A DNA stretch of 64,000 nucleotides from Bagarius yarrelli (GCA_005784505.1 VCAZ01000131.1:737847-801846), one strand, 5' to 3'. Positions 36,361 through 48,413 are shown, counted from the stretch's first letter. Numbers and translations are program-made. The notes: generated by a model not told the origin, from the sequence alone.

Positions 36361-36742
36361 ATCAGAGCGACTTACGTTTACTACTTTTATACAGCTGAGC
36401 AGTTGATGGTTAAGGTCCTTGTTCAGGGACCCAACAGTGGTAACTTGGTGATACTGGGTATCAAAATCTTCCAACTAGCAATCCAACACCTTCCCTAACA
36501 ATATCCTCTTTTTTTAACATTTTAAATGGTTAACTATTAATATATAAAAAGTGGGGAAGCGGTGGCTTATGGTGAAGGTGTTGGACTACCAATCTGAAGA
36601 TTGTGGGTTCGATCCCCAGCTCCATTAAGCCACAACTGTTGGGCTCCTGAGCAGGGCCCTTTACCCCCAATTGCTCAGTTGTATAAATGAGATAAATGTA
36701 AGTCGCTCTGGATAAGGACGTCTGACAAATGATGTCAATGTA
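36361..36742. repeat. Head-to-head pair of tRNA-derived SINEs
   Basis: 36361-36495 is inverted (CAGAGCGACTTACGTTTACT ... CAACACCTTCC) and 36551-36742 is direct (GGTGTTGGACTACCAATC ... GTCGCTCTGGATAAGGACG). Same family, separated by about 55 bp. Confidence 0.75.
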
Positions 36743-37779
36743 AAAAGTGTCATTCTTTGATATTTTTTCTTGTAAGAAAATAAAATTCTTTTGAACATTA
36801 TTATTGAGAAATAATTAGTTCCGTTGCACTGGTAGGTAAAAGAAGACAGCTGGATATATAAACTATAAATAAAGTGTTAAATTATCTTTCAAAATGACTT
36901 GACCACAAATTAATATAAGGATCTTTTTTTTATTGTAAAAATAGTCTGTATGTTGCGCTCTGACGACCCGGATTTGATTCCTGGTTCAATTCCCGATTTC
37001 TAGTCCCACCTCTCTCTCTCTCTCTCTATCTTCCCCCATTTCATCCATCTGTCCTATCAATAATCTTTAAAAATATATATATAGTCTGGATGCAAAAGTT
37101 TGTATCTCTTTCTTATCCCTTTTTGTATGTTCTTTCTTTCATTTATCAATTAAACATTCTTTGTATTGGTGTTTAGTGGAGCCTAAAAAATGGAAAAAAC
37201 TCATAACTATAATCGATAGGAAATATAATTCATAATAAAAGTCTGTAGGTGAGTGGAATAAACGTGCACATGTTTTATTTGAATATAACATCCTGTAAAT
37301 TTGTTATGCATATTAGGAATCAAATGTCTTTCTGGTGAATTGTGGCTTAGTGGTCTGCATCACATCACCAGGTCTAGATGTTGGATTTCCACCTTTGCCT
37401 CAAGTGTGTAAAATTTACATAAAGTCACCTGGTGTCTCTAAATTGTTTAGTGAGTGTGTATGCGAGATTGTGTCCTGAGATGGGTTGAACCCGGTAACGT
37501 TACAGGTTGTCTAAGAGAGACAGGGCTTTAGTTTTGTGTTTTAGGAACCTGTGCAGAAAAGAGAACAAAGAGTAGATCTTGCCTGCAGAGGTTATGGATA
37601 TAATGTGGGTTTGATTCCCACCTTCAACCTGCATGTGCAGCGTTTGCATCTTCCTGTTTCTTGCGTGATGTTTTATTTCCTTCTTGGTGCAAATTAATCT
37701 CTTGTATAGGCTGATTGGAGTCACGTCCTGTGGGAGTTGCAGTGTGTTTGCACCTTGTACCCTGGGGCTCTAAACATTT

Positions 37780-38070
37780 CTGAATTCTGAGAGACTCAAA
37801 CACTGTCCCAGCATGACAATGTCCCTGTGCACAAAACCCCTGAGGTCTATAAAGACATGCTGTGTTCTAAATAAAGTGGTGCATGGTGTCCTAACTGAAC
37901 CATAGACCTCCACAACCAATATTACTATCTGATCTCACTAAACACTCTCTTGTGGACAAATGGTCAAATCCCCGCAGTCCACAGTGGAAAACCTGTACAG
38001 AAGAGTGAGACTACATCTGGAACCGGATGTCCAGAGGTCAGGTGTCCTGATACTTTTGGACGTATAGCCA
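37780..38070 (+). mobile_element. Tc1-like non-autonomous element
   Basis: CACTGTCCCAGCATGACAAT ... CATGGTGTCCTAACTGAACC ... CAGAAGAGTGAGAC ... GGTGTCCTGATACTTTTGGA, the most complete copy of this family in the window. Confidence 0.6.
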
Positions 38071-38324
38071 TTTAAGAAGGATGAATATTAGCACTTGCCA
38101 TAAGCTTCTCTTAGTCGACTTCTTCTATTAAACTCTAATAACCTTTCTGTCTGTCCCAGTTAGTGTGATAATTTTATGCGCAGTATCATAACATCATGAC
38201 CTGATTATTCCATTATAAACCACCAGGAGATAAAGTAAAGAAAGGATGGAAATTAACACTCAACGATAAGACGATCATATAATAATATAATATAATATAT
38301 AGTAATAAATGATTATTTAAATAC

Positions 38325-38660
38325 CAGCAGCAGGGTGGCTTTGTAGTTAGCAAGAAGGCGTGGGTTCGATTCCCAGACAGGGACCTTTTTGTATGGAGTT
38401 TGCATGATCTCCCCAGGCTTGCGTGGGTTTACTCTGGGTTCTCCGGTTTCCTCCCACAGTCCAAAAACATGTATGTGGGGTTGATTGGTGATTCTAAATT
38501 GCCTGTGAGTGTGTGTGGCCCTGTGATGGACTGGCGACCTGTCCAGGGTGTCCCCCTCCTGCCTTTCGCCCTTTCAGAGGCTGATGGGATAGACTGTAGC
38601 AGATCCCCGTGACCCCGAATTAGGGCATAAGTGGTTATAGAAGATGAATAAATTAATGAA
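38325..38660 (+). repeat. V-SINE-like SINE
   Basis: GGGTGGCTTTGTAGTTAGCA head, GGTTCGATTCCCAG B box, full core and tail, 150 bp before inpp1 coding exon 1. Confidence 0.85.
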
Positions 38661-38813
38661 TTCCGGTGCCCAAATGTCAATAACAGTGATTTAATGTTTT
38701 TGTAACTTTTAATGACTAAATGTATTTTGAACAGCTGGTGTACTTTTATTTGTTTCTGATGGAAAAATCAAAATCGTAATAATTTGGACAAAATATTAAT
38801 ATTATTTGCAGCG

Positions 38814-41800
38814 ATGGCGAACTTGCTGCGTCTGCTCCTGAGCGTGGCGGAAAAAGCCGCTAACGTGGCGCGGGTGTGCAGGCAGGAGGCACCGCTGTTC
38901 GAGTTGCTGGTACAGGAGAAAACCGGAGCTGACAAGAACAAAAAGTTTATCCAGGATTTCAAGACGCTGGCAGATGTTGTGATACAGGAAATGATTCGAC
39001 ACGACGTCTGTGCACAGGTTTAACATATCTAATGAACATTTTATTTAAGTGTTATTGGTCTCATGGATTCTTTCTGTCTAATCGCTGGTATAATTAATAT
39101 TTGATACAGTTTCCAGAGCTGAACGGATTTATTTACGGAGAAGAATCCAACAAGTTCGAGAATGGACTCGGTGAGTGATTAATTTCATACAGTAACCTGT
39201 TGAAACTAATTTGAGATAGAATAGCAACAGATTCGAATCCTACACCAAAAATCGACTCAACTAAACTGTAAACTAGTTTTAATAAACTGGTAAATTAACT
39301 AAAAAGGAATATAACTGAGGAAGACAAGGTTGTGGCTTAAAATTACATCTACATTTACAGCATTTGGCAGACGCCCGGAGCGACTTACATTCATCTCTTT
39401 TATACAACTAAATATAAACTAAATTTTATACAACAATTGGGGGTTAATGGTCTTGCTCAGGGGCCCACCAGTGGCAGCTTGGTGGTGCTGAGAATCTTTC
39501 CCCCGATCTTCCAATTAGCAGTCCAATTCTACCACTGCCCTACCATTTCCCCCTCCACTACATAAGGAAAATTATTAGGACACCTAATCATCTCATCCGA
39601 ATACAAGGGTGTAACTTTGGTTTAACCCGGAAATGACACAGGCTTCTCCCAAAAGATTTCTCAGCTTTTTATTACATTTGAACAAAAATTGGCATGTCCA
39701 AAATTATTCATACCCCTTTGCAAACTGTCAGAGTCTATGGGAAAATCCAGATTTAATTTCAAAACCATTTCAAATAGTCCAAGCTGTTCTAAAGCATCCT
39801 AATTGCCCTGATTCATTGGGGGCAGCTGTTTTAATCAGGTGAAAAACAGAAGCTCTCTGCTGTTGATTTGTGGACAGTCATGGCTAAGACAAAGGAGCTC
39901 ACTGAGGACCTGCTCATAGAGGCTGATCGACCAGTCCTGAACAATTTTACAAAGTCAAATTTATTTACCATTAGAGTGTTGTGTAATAATGTGAGACTCA
40001 ATTTCCACTTTGCAACCTGCACGAACTAACCATGAACATGTTTAATAAAGTACTTGTTGCACAAAAGTTTGTCAGACAAACATCCATCAAAGTTTCTATA
40101 AAAAGTGTTTTTGTGGAATCAATATATGATTTATAAAATTCACAGTTGTGCCCTTACACATACTTTTTGTCCTCCTTAAGGAGAGAGTGTGACCGTTACC
40201 GTATGTGCAAAACAAGAGGACACGACGGCTTTACTAGTCAAAGTGCTGGACGGAGACGGAACGGCAGCGTCTCTTCTGGCTGAAGCCATCCATCAGAAAC
40301 TGCAGTTACGAGATGAACTCGCTGAGAAGCTACAGCTCCCTCTGAAACCAGAGGACGTGGCCATCTGGATTGACCCCATTGGTATCCAATAATTCTTATT
40401 AACGTTTAATATGGTCATCAATTCGAGTTACTGTAGATAAGAGGAAACTTTGCATGATGTGCACGGTGTAGATATGAGAAATAAATGTGCTGGTAATTAA
40501 GGCTTCTTTGGTGCAGATGGAACAAGTCAGTATATTCAAGGAAAAGAGCGGGAGATATCCGACGATGAGTTTTGCCCCTCGGGTCTTCCGTGTGCACTTG
40601 TGCTTATCGGAGTTTATCTGCGCGCTACCGGAGAACCCGTAATGGGGGTCATTAATCAGCCGTTTATGCGAAAAGACTCAACAGGCAAAAGGCAAGTATC
40701 AAACATTATCATTGGCTGATAACGATGTCATTACCATAAAGATGGATTTTGGACATTTTTTTTAACCCCTGTGTGGTGTTTGGGTCTGTGTAACTCGTTT
40801 TGGAGATCCTGGAGGGTCGGTGTCCTGCAGAGTTTGCTTCGACCCTAATCAAACACACCTAAATCAACTAATCAAGATCTTGCTAGATATGTTTGAGGCA
40901 AGTTGGAGCTAACTTCTGCAGGACGCCAGCCCTCCAGGACCGAGTTTTGGACAGCCCTAGTTTAATTGTCCCCACTGGCTCATTTTTCTTGAAAAACAAA
41001 AAACGGGTTAAAGTGGTAGCTTTGGTGAAGCTGGGAATCGAAACCCACAATCTTTGGGTTGGTTTATTCCAACGTCCTAACCTTGAGCCACTACTTTTCC
41101 CTGGAAAATTTACAGAGATTTGCATATTTTCTAAATAGTATCAGTAAAAGTGATGCATATCTCAAAAACAAATACACACAAACATCTGAGGTATGATGTC
41201 TACTGGAATAATCATAACAAGTGTACATTCACCACAAGCTACAGGATCTCGTGTATCTTTATCCAAAAGATATTGTCACTTCCAGTTAAATCATCAAAAC
41301 TTTTAAACGGCGCCAACTCGGCAACGCAGGACCGGTTTTCCAAAAGCTCTCAGTTACAAATTGTTTAGTGTGATTTAGTGTTGAGTGCGATTCATCTCTA
41401 AACTGGTTTTCTAGCACAATTCTGTCCAAAGCTCAGGTAGAATCTTTGCTACTGTTATTTGATTGGCTAAAAAAATTGCAATAATATTCCTTCTGTTCAT
41501 CATAAACCGTCACCACTTGATGCTAGGTATAATTGGGGAGCATAACAGAGCAGCTGTTGTGTAGGGCTGTACGATATTGGGGGGAAAAAAACTGACATTG
41601 CAATATTTTTGTTATTCTGTGATGTATATTGCGATTAAGGAAAAAATATTTTACCAGATGCCCTGAATAGCTCGATTTAGAATTATTTTAGAATAATTGA
41701 GGTGATTTTGTAGAATAGTGAAACTGTATAAACAAATTATAATCATCGATAAATACAATAGAATTAGAATGGAAATGATGTTATGTTTTGTTCTGGATAT

Positions 41801-42775
41801 TGAGATACAACATTGAATAATCAAATGTAGAATCACACTGTAGCGACTTTACCGTACAAATTAGGTACAATCCATTTTTGCTGAAGCTACAAAAGTTTTT
41901 GGTGCCTGAATGTTATTAACTGAATGGTTTAAAATGTGCAAATAATAAACTTTCGCTCTATTATTAAAACTTTATTTAAACTGGATATTAATCCAAAAAT
42001 GACGTGTTCTGAAATGCGGTGCAGCCAAATATATCTCCCGTTCTGTAATGCGACTATTGCAGATACACACATTGCGATATCGATGCCGAAACGATATATC
42101 GTGCAGCCGTAGCGCTTAGACATTTAAAAGCACCCAGAAAGTGACACACTTGCTAATAAAGTGATAAACTAACCTGTTATTCATACAATAAAGCAGTTTA
42201 AAAGAAACGGAAAGCAGTAAATCTCTCGCTCCCTTTTACATTGTTTATTATCTCTGCTTTTTATTTCATCCAGATGGCAGGGTCGTTACCTCTGGGGAGT
42301 TTCATACGAACAGATCAACATTTGCTCCTTCGCACCATGTCAGCCACCTAACGGAAAAAGCTCTGACTCCCTTTCGGTGGTTTTGAGCTCCAGTGAGAAG
42401 CAGGAAGTCAAAGACGCCTTATCGCCGCTCTGTGATGGCCGTCTGTCCTACGCCGCAGGGGCGGGCTATAAGATCCTGTGCGTCATTCAGGGCTTGGTGG
42501 ATATGTACGTGCTCTCAGAGGGCAGCACCTATAAATGGGACTCGTGCGCCCCTCATGCTATACTGCGCGCCCTCGGAGGGGGCATCTGCGACCTCAGGCA
42601 GTGTCTGTCTTCTGTCAGGAACGGCAATAAAGACACCAGAGCAGAACTGACCTATAATAATCCCCTCGCCGGGTGTCAGGGGGCAGAGCAGTGGGCGAAC
42701 CAGGGCGGTTTGGTGGCGTATTTGGACTCTACAGTTCTGGCCAAAGTAGTTGAAGCACTTGCTGAAAAAATCTAA
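38814..42775 (+). CDS. inpp1: Inositol polyphosphate 1-phosphatase (5 coding exons)
   Basis: Coding exons: 38814-39017, 39110-39170, 40181-40381, 40517-40691, 42274-42775; 1143 nt, 380 aa plus stop (human about 399). The enzyme removes the 1-phosphate of Ins(1,4)P2 and Ins(1,3,4)P3 in inositol recycling; it is cytosolic, magnesium-dependent and lithium-sensitive. Metal ligands are present: Glu79-Glu80 in IYGEES, Asp153, Ile155 and Asp156 in WIDPIDGT (split by an intron inside Asp156), and Asp303 in WDSCAPHAIL. These match the positions known for the bovine enzyme, apart from the last, shifted by a shorter insert. GAAGAGYK and CVIQGLVDMY-type segments of the family are also seen (here AAGAGYKILCVIQGLVDMY). 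The ATG lies 2 nt into the exon with context gcgATGg. The intron after 40691 begins GC, not GT: AAAAG then GCAAGT. Only that junction keeps frame (phase 2). Confidence 0.97.
39349..39550 (-). repeat. tRNA-derived SINE (CTCTGGATAA-tail family)
   Basis: ACATTTACAGCATTTGGCAG through CTACCACTGCCCTACCATTT; inpp1 intron 3. Confidence 0.8.
39600..39975 (+). mobile_element. Decayed Tc1/mariner element, 5' part
   Basis: AAAATTATTCATACCCCTTT-type leader sequence is followed at 39880 by an ATG encoding MAKTKELTEDL, the start of fish Tc1 transposases. The frame is lost within a few dozen codons. Dead copy in inpp1 intron 3. Confidence 0.6.
40798..40968. mobile_element. hAT-type MITE, second copy, left end truncated
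   Basis: GTGTCCTGCAGAGTTTGCTT ... CTAATCAAGATCTTGCTAG ... GGAGCTAACTTCTGCAGGAC matches the element at 1786-1980; inpp1 intron 5. Confidence 0.7.
41003..41101 (-). repeat. Degenerate tRNA-derived SINE fragment
   Basis: GAAGCTGGGAATCGAAACCC ... CCAACGTCCTAACCTTGAGC; inpp1 intron 5. Confidence 0.5.
41562..42111. mobile_element. Non-autonomous DNA transposon, about 550 bp
   Basis: Terminal inverted repeats TAGGGCTGTACGATAT and ATATATCGTGCAGCCGTA. The interior is AT-rich with no transposase. No convincing target duplication was seen. Inpp1 intron 5, ending 163 bp before the last exon. Confidence 0.65.
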
Positions 42776-43054
42776 TCGTTTTTGTTGTTAGCGGTGGGCT
42801 GGTATCATTTTCTTTGGTTTCTCTCTATTTTGGTGCAATTTTTTTTAAACATATTTATGCCGAATTATTTTAGGAGCTTATAATGAGTTTATAATGAGTT
42901 ACCTCGTCTTCAGTTACATTATAGATTAGGCCGCATCCGTAGGCAAGATTTTTCGCTATAAGAGTCGATTTAAGTTAGGACATCCTGTACAGCTTTATTC
43001 TAAAGCGAATTATAATTAATAATTAACTGTAAATGCAATAATGTGATACGCTGA

Positions 43055-43060
43055 AATAAA
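43055..43060 (+). terminator. inpp1: Candidate polyadenylation signal of inpp1
   Basis: AATAAA 280 nt after the inpp1 stop codon; a 3' UTR of about 300 nt would result. Confidence 0.5.
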
Positions 43061-43472
43061 TATAAGGAAATATCGTGATGTCACGTCAGCACATGCCTAC
43101 AATGTTGCTGGTTTCTGTAATGTGTATAGAAATTCATAGATTATGTCGAAATGTGTTTATTTTTTCAACTGCAACTCCAACAAGACTTGTGTAATTATTA
43201 TATTTGCATACATATTATTTTTTATCAGATTTAAAGTCACAGTTAATCAAACTGTCTGGTAGTGTTTTGTGTCATTTTAATTATAATTGCAATTTTTTTT
43301 AGTTACAGCTGCAACTCTATTTATTTACCAAAAAAAATCTAACCTGAAATAAAACATTTTCCAAATCTATTGCAAATTATTTATTTATTTATTTATTTAT
43401 GTTTTACATTTCTTCGATGTAGACAATATCTTACAGGTTGTACCAGCAATACTGATCGAATATATTAATACT

Positions 43473-43700
43473 CTATAGTCAAAAGTTTGTGCACACTAGT
43501 TGAAATTTACCAAAGGAGACTCGAAGGAGAGAATCTTACATCACCAAAGCTTGCTGGAAACGCTGTAGCGTCTGAATTGAGTCTGATCTGTGAGTTGAAG
43601 AAGACTCCACCGGGAGATGAAGGCTTAACAAAAGTTAACCATATCAACACCCAGTTCATTTATAAGTGTGTTTTTTCCAAACTTTTTCCACAAAAATAAA
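43473..43700. mobile_element. Tc1-like element fragment
   Basis: Starts CTATAGTCAAAAGTTTGTGC, close to the terminus of fish Tc1-like elements (CAGTCAAAAGTTTGGACAC). Interior non-coding. Confidence 0.45.
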
Positions 43701-44519
43701 AGCACACATTTGTTCAGGATGTTTCTATTCTACATAATTTTAGTATTAAAAAATTATTATCCTTAATAAAAAAAAAAACAGATTTTCATAGCCGTTTAAA
43801 TTTTTAGCATTTGACAGACATCCTTATCCAGAGCAACTCAGGGTTCCAGCAGTGGCAACTTAGCACCTTAACCGTGAGGCTACCACATTACGTTTCAGTA
43901 AACTAGAAAGTTAAGATATTGTTGTTTCTCCATCCTTATATGTTCGCTCAGCTTGTCTGTCTTTTTTTATGTCTCAGGCAGCCATTATGTCTTTGCCAAC
44001 TTATGGTTCTCCATGTTCTAGCTTTATGGTGATAGCTAGTCTTGCTTGGATAACCACTTTGCATTTTTATACAAATAGAATGTACACCTTAAACCTCTCT
44101 CTCTTCTCTCCTCTTAAATATAATATTTTATGCAAAACTACGTTTTGTTAAAAACTTGTTTTTAAAAAAGCCAATTTAATGGTGTTGTATTTAATTGATT
44201 CTGCCCTCTGGTGCCTGCTGTCGGTATTGCTGCCAATGCTTTATTGTAAACTATGAATGTAGCTGCACCTTCTTGACCGGTAGATGGCGCCAAAGTTTTC
44301 TAGGAATAACTTAATAAGCCACAAAATAAATTAAACTAGTAAAAATTACTTTATTGTCATGTTGGCTTAATTTACTAGCTTATAATAGTATTAGTATTAG
44401 TATTATACTTAAACAAAAATTTACAGTAACTATAAAATCCAGAGATTTTATCAGTCAGATTTTTTCTGTAACACAGAGGACTGTTTATCACAATTTACAT
44501 GTTTTTTTGTGAATATATT

Positions 44520-44520
<1 letters not shown>

Positions 44521-44566
<46 letters not shown>
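44521..44566. repeat. (AT)n microsatellite
   Basis: Over 20 AT units between inpp1 and iffo2. Confidence 0.95.
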
Positions 44567-44573
<7 letters not shown>

Positions 44574-45078
44574 TGTGTGTGTATTTATATAATTAAAAAC
44601 ACAAAATGTTTAAGGTTTAAGGCAGCCATAATCAGATAATAGCATTTTTAGTAACCTCTTCTGATTGAATAAAATTGACCCATTTTCGTTCTTGCCCCAA
44701 ATGTAGTTAATGTATATTGATCGGGGCAAAAATAAGTCATTTGGAAAGTTATTTTTAAGTCAAACTGGTAGGTTATCATCTGGTTGCCAGTTGCTGCTAA
44801 ACTGACAGGTTTGTCGCAAACTTGCATATAAAAATAGATTTTCTTTAACAGCAGACTATTTATGCCAAACTATTTGCAATGTCGGATACCAAGATTTAAG
44901 CTGTAAGAACCAGTGATGCGTCTTTTAAAGTTCTCCTCTCTTAACAGTAAAACCTATGAACATCGACGGTACCACCAAAAAATTTTAATGCTAAATTTTA
45001 CATTTTTTGTTAAGGCTTTTTTTTGCTTGGCGGGTTTGGAGAGAAACCGCGCAATCTGGCAACACCGCGCTTGTGGTT

Positions 45079-45080
<2 letters not shown>

Positions 45081-45112
<32 letters not shown>
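45081..45112. repeat. Poly(T) run 125 bp upstream of the iffo2 TATA-like box
   Basis: 32 consecutive T. Such tracts often exclude nucleosomes (general knowledge). Confidence 0.9.
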
Positions 45113-45115
<3 letters not shown>

Positions 45116-45235
45116 CTTGGGAGTGTGCGTGTCCAGTGCGGGTTGGGAAGGGGCGGGGAAGAGGTGCATGCGGTAGCAAGGAGTCCGGTTAAAGAGCCGT
45201 ACGTAATAAAATCCAGATGTGCTTTAAGGGTTGGA

Positions 45236-45243
45236 TATAAAGG
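45236..45243 (+). promoter_or_regulatory. iffo2: TATA-like box of iffo2
   Basis: TATAAAGG lies 320 bp before the iffo2 ATG inside a CpG-containing block (45030-46030). The promoter role is inferred from motif and position. Confidence 0.4.
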
Positions 45244-45563
45244 CTAAGCAAGTAACGTGCGCGATTTAAACAATCAGCTGCCCCGTGTTGTAAAAAAAAA
45301 AGAGGCGCAGAATTACTGGCCCATCCGAGTAGCGACACTGCGGCATGCAGCGTTAAAGCATCTCCGGAGTTTGAGGCGCGCCGCATCCCAGCGCAGGGTG
45401 AGGAAAATGAGGATTTTGATTATTGCGACAAAACAAACCCATCACTAGCAATGGTGACATTGCGTCCACTTGGATTTTTGGATCTGGACATTCTGCCCTC
45501 GGATCTCCTGGGTCTCAGTTTGTGTTAGCGACCTTCCATTCGAATACAGATCTGGATCAAATC

Positions 45564-46030
45564 ATGAACTCTTTGCTTTTTGGAGATCCTGGGATGCTTG
45601 CCGGGCTTCCTGGAGTAGGTTCCGGTGCAAGCGCGTTGCGTGACGACCTGGGCTCCAACATCCACGTGCTGAAGACCCTGAATCTGCGCTTTCGTCGCTT
45701 TTTAGCGCGAGTGCACGAGCTTGAGCGCAGAAACAGGAAGCTGGAGAACCAGCTGAAGCACGCAACCGAAAGAGCGAACCTTCACCCACTGTTCACGCGC
45801 GACGTGGCTGTGCAAACCGACTCAACAGAACCGAGGTTGCCGGGCACCATCTGGAGTTTCACTCACGTGCGCCGGCGCGGGGAGCGCGTGGAGACGTTGC
45901 ATGGGCCCGGTGTGTCGTGGTCGCACCCGGATGGGGTCGGTGTGCAAATAGACACAATCACACCCGAACTCAGGGCGCTTTACAACTTTCTGGGAAAAGT
46001 CCGGCGCGAGCGTGATGAGTACAGGAGCAA
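45564..46030 (+). CDS. iffo2: Intermediate filament family orphan 2, exon 1 (partial gene)
   Basis: The ATG at 45564 opens 155 codons plus 2 nt ending at donor GTGAGT (46031). The start MNSLLFGDPG matches the family's short head. ALRDDLGSNIHVLKTLNLRF and then RVHELERRNRKLENQLK are the conserved coil 1A start of IFFO proteins. AVQTD and ITPELRALYNFLGKVRRERD follow, the latter leading into coil 1B. The AVQT stretch and short head point to IFFO2 rather than IFFO1; a or b copy cannot be told. No ATG precedes it in frame back to the stop near 45420. IFFO1 is known as a nuclear-envelope/lamin-associated filament protein; IFFO2 is little studied. No continuing exon (expected to begin with an RWEEE-like sequence) was found to the right, so the first intron is at least 17.9 kb. 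Confidence 0.9.
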
Positions 46031-46103
46031 GTGAGTTACATATTATACAACAGTGTGTGTGTGAAAATAACTCTATAATAAACCTGATACCGGAAACTCA
46101 AAG

Positions 46104-47155
46104 TCTAAGTTCACACTGTAGGCAAATGTGGCGGGGTTTTTTTGCCCACTAATTTTTTGTCATGACAGTATAAACAGCACAACCAGCACGGAATCGGATT
46201 TTTCCTATTCCGATATGTTCCACTTAGAACATGTGGAATTAAATCTGAGTCAGGCCATGTGAATGTGAATTTCTGCGACTTTTACGTCATTTTAGATCGA
46301 CATGTGTCATCAACTACAAACAGTTAACGTAAACACTCCTGGCTCCGCATCCACACACACAACTGCTCCACAACATGCTTTTATTAATATTTTACATTTA
46401 CAGCATTTGGCAGACGTTCTTATCCAGAGCGACTTACATTTATCTCTTTTATACAACTGGGGGTCAAAGGGCCTTGCCCAGGGTGGAATTTGGTGGTGCT
46501 GGGAATCGAACCCAGCTCTTCCAATTAGCATTCCAACATCTTAATCACTGCCCTATCACTTCCCCAAATTGAAATTCTTTCCCCCATCCTCTTCCTCTTC
46601 AACCATTGATCATTGATTTACTGTTATCCGCTGCACATCACTTTATAAATGCAAACACCCGACATGTATTTGCGGCTTTCAGTGTCTCCTGTGTTTATTT
46701 TTTCATATAACACTGGACACTGCATGAGACGTTGAATTTGTTCTTTTGAGCATGCGTGTCAGTTTAAGACCGTGATTAGTTCACACTGGAAATCTGATCT
46801 TGCCCATGTTTGTCTGTAATAAAAAACAAATACAAAAATTACACACTGAAAAAAACATATATTTTTTTTTCTCCACCTAAAGAAGGCCTTGTTTTTAACG
46901 ATCTTTAACAATGGTGCAGAAATCAAAATACTAAATAATCATTTCATCTTTATCTATTGTGTCTATTGTTAATCGCACCGTTTTACTTCTTTTTCTGGTC
47001 AGTACGTCCACCTCGGTTTGTTTTGCTGTGTTTGTGTAAATGCAGATATTGAATACGGGTCAGTTTTAAAAGATGATGTAAGCGGTTCATCCAAAAAATC
47101 TGATATAGTCACAAAATCCGAATTGGGCAACAAGATCTGCAGTGTAAATGCAGCC
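46104..47155. mobile_element. Probable hAT-like non-autonomous element interrupted by a SINE
   Basis: Left end AAGTTCACACTGTAGGC and right end CTGCAGTGTAAATGCAGCC are roughly inverted. Inner sequences also mirror each other (GGAATCGGATTTTTCC and AAAATCCGAATTGGG). The SINE at 46391-46564 sits inside. Confidence 0.45.
46391..46564 (-). repeat. tRNA-derived SINE (CTCTGGATAA-tail family)
   Basis: Near-complete copy: GCATTTGGCAGACGTTCTTA ... GGGAATCGAACCCAGCTCTT ... CACTGCCCTATCACTTCC. Confidence 0.85.
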
Positions 47156-47282
47156 ATATACATGAAAAGAAAGTGCACAGGGAGTAACCAAAGCTAGAAA
47201 AGGACCCTATAGATGGGAGGTGGCAACACTATACTGCCCCGCCATGCCATCCACCAAAAAATCTTCAATCCACAGCATTTTT

Positions 47283-47400
47283 GAGTTTAAATCCACAGGA
47301 CTACCATTTTGCAACCGCTGGGCTCTCAAGCAAAAACCCGTAACCTGCTAAGTTGTTTGTCACTCTGGATAAGTTGGTCTGCTAAACGATGCAAACGTAA
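47283..47400 (+). repeat. Degenerate tRNA-derived SINE
   Basis: CAACCGCTGGGCTCTCAAGC ... GTCACTCTGGATAAGTTGGT. Confidence 0.55.
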
Positions 47401-48280
47401 ATAAGTAAATAAATTAGTTTTGTTTGCACTTGATATATTTCCCACAATGCACTTCTCATCATACTCTAGTGCTTTATTTTTTTTTCTTTACTCAAAACCC
47501 TATTTAAATTGCGGACAGACTTACTGACTCTGTGTTAATATTTCCGAGCTGTTGTCTTCCGAGCTCAATCCTTCTGTGGGATTGTCCACACGTCTGCTAC
47601 GGTAACGAGACTTTAATGACATTAATCTGACTGTTAAAGTATGTGAAGTTCACGGGTGTACAGATGGGAAACTGATGGAAAGCTTTGTGCTGCGTCTGTT
47701 TCACATTTCTGTGGTCAGTGATTCATTACTTTGGAATATTTTAGCGGCTGGACAACAAATAGGGAAAAAAGTTCTTTTTTGTTTTGATGCAATTTAAAGA
47801 GAATTTTTAGTAGGTCATTGTGTTTAAGTGTAAAAAATGGTTATTAAACAGTTTGCTATATTTTTTTGCCTTTATTTAAATTGCGATTGTGCTTTTAGTC
47901 ACAGTTGGGTGCGTTTCTTAAGCATCACAAAATACGTCAGTTTGGGCACAGACCCAATAAAGAGCAAGCTTTGTGTATTGTTAGGCTTTATTTACTACAC
48001 TTCATTGAATAGCTGTCTTTCTCTTTTCAGAGTTTATATCCAGCTGCCAGAACATCCTTTATTCTAACGTACGTACGTTAGGATGGTTCGATGCTTCGTG
48101 CATAGAACTGAACATGTAAATGCATTTGCTGTATATGTTCAGTGATCCAAGTACATCTGATCCTGCCAAGTACAAAAGTATGCTAACAGCTGACAACTTT
48201 GTTACACAACAAATGTTGCTCTTTCTCATCCTAGCCAAACCGGTCAAATTAAAAGCACACACTTGTATAACATGTCTTTA
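47401..48280. other. iffo2 intron 1, non-repetitive stretch
   Basis: 47500-47730 is of mixed composition without ORF or repeat and may be regulatory; the remainder is AT-rich. No exon seen. Confidence 0.3.
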
Positions 48281-48413
48281 CTTCATTCATTCATTCATTC
48301 ATCTTCTATACGCGCTTATTCTCCAAATCGGGGTCACGGGGATCTGCTGGAGTCTATGCCAGCCATCTCCCAAAGGCGAAAGGCAGGAGGGGGACACCGT
48401 GGACAGGTCGCCA
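48281..48413 (-). repeat. V-SINE 3' tail
   Basis: (ATTC)n then TCTTCTATACGCGCTTATTC ... GGGGGACACCGTGGACAGGT, inverted. Confidence 0.75.

Larger units (their letters stand above)
35146..38811. other. inpp1: inpp1 intron 1 contents
   Basis: Contains C-rich runs (35508-35550), a long (GT)n (35755-35819), two SINEs in opposite orientation (36361-36495 and 36551-36742), degenerate V-SINE-like sequence (37340-37500, 37595-37740), a Tc1-like fragment and a V-SINE. No additional exon seen. Confidence 0.6.
42776..45080. other. inpp1 3' UTR and gap to iffo2
   Basis: Contains an (ATTT)n run (43376-43400), a Tc1-like fragment starting at 43473, a deleted SINE (43800-43888, - strand), a (TA)n run (44521-44566) and a partial CTCF-like motif (CCGGTAGATGGCGCC, 44278-44292). 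No gene seen. Confidence 0.5.

Noticed and set aside
44278..44292. CTCF site between inpp1 and iffo2
   Set aside because: At least three consensus mismatches, so it is mentioned only as weak and not listed as a feature.
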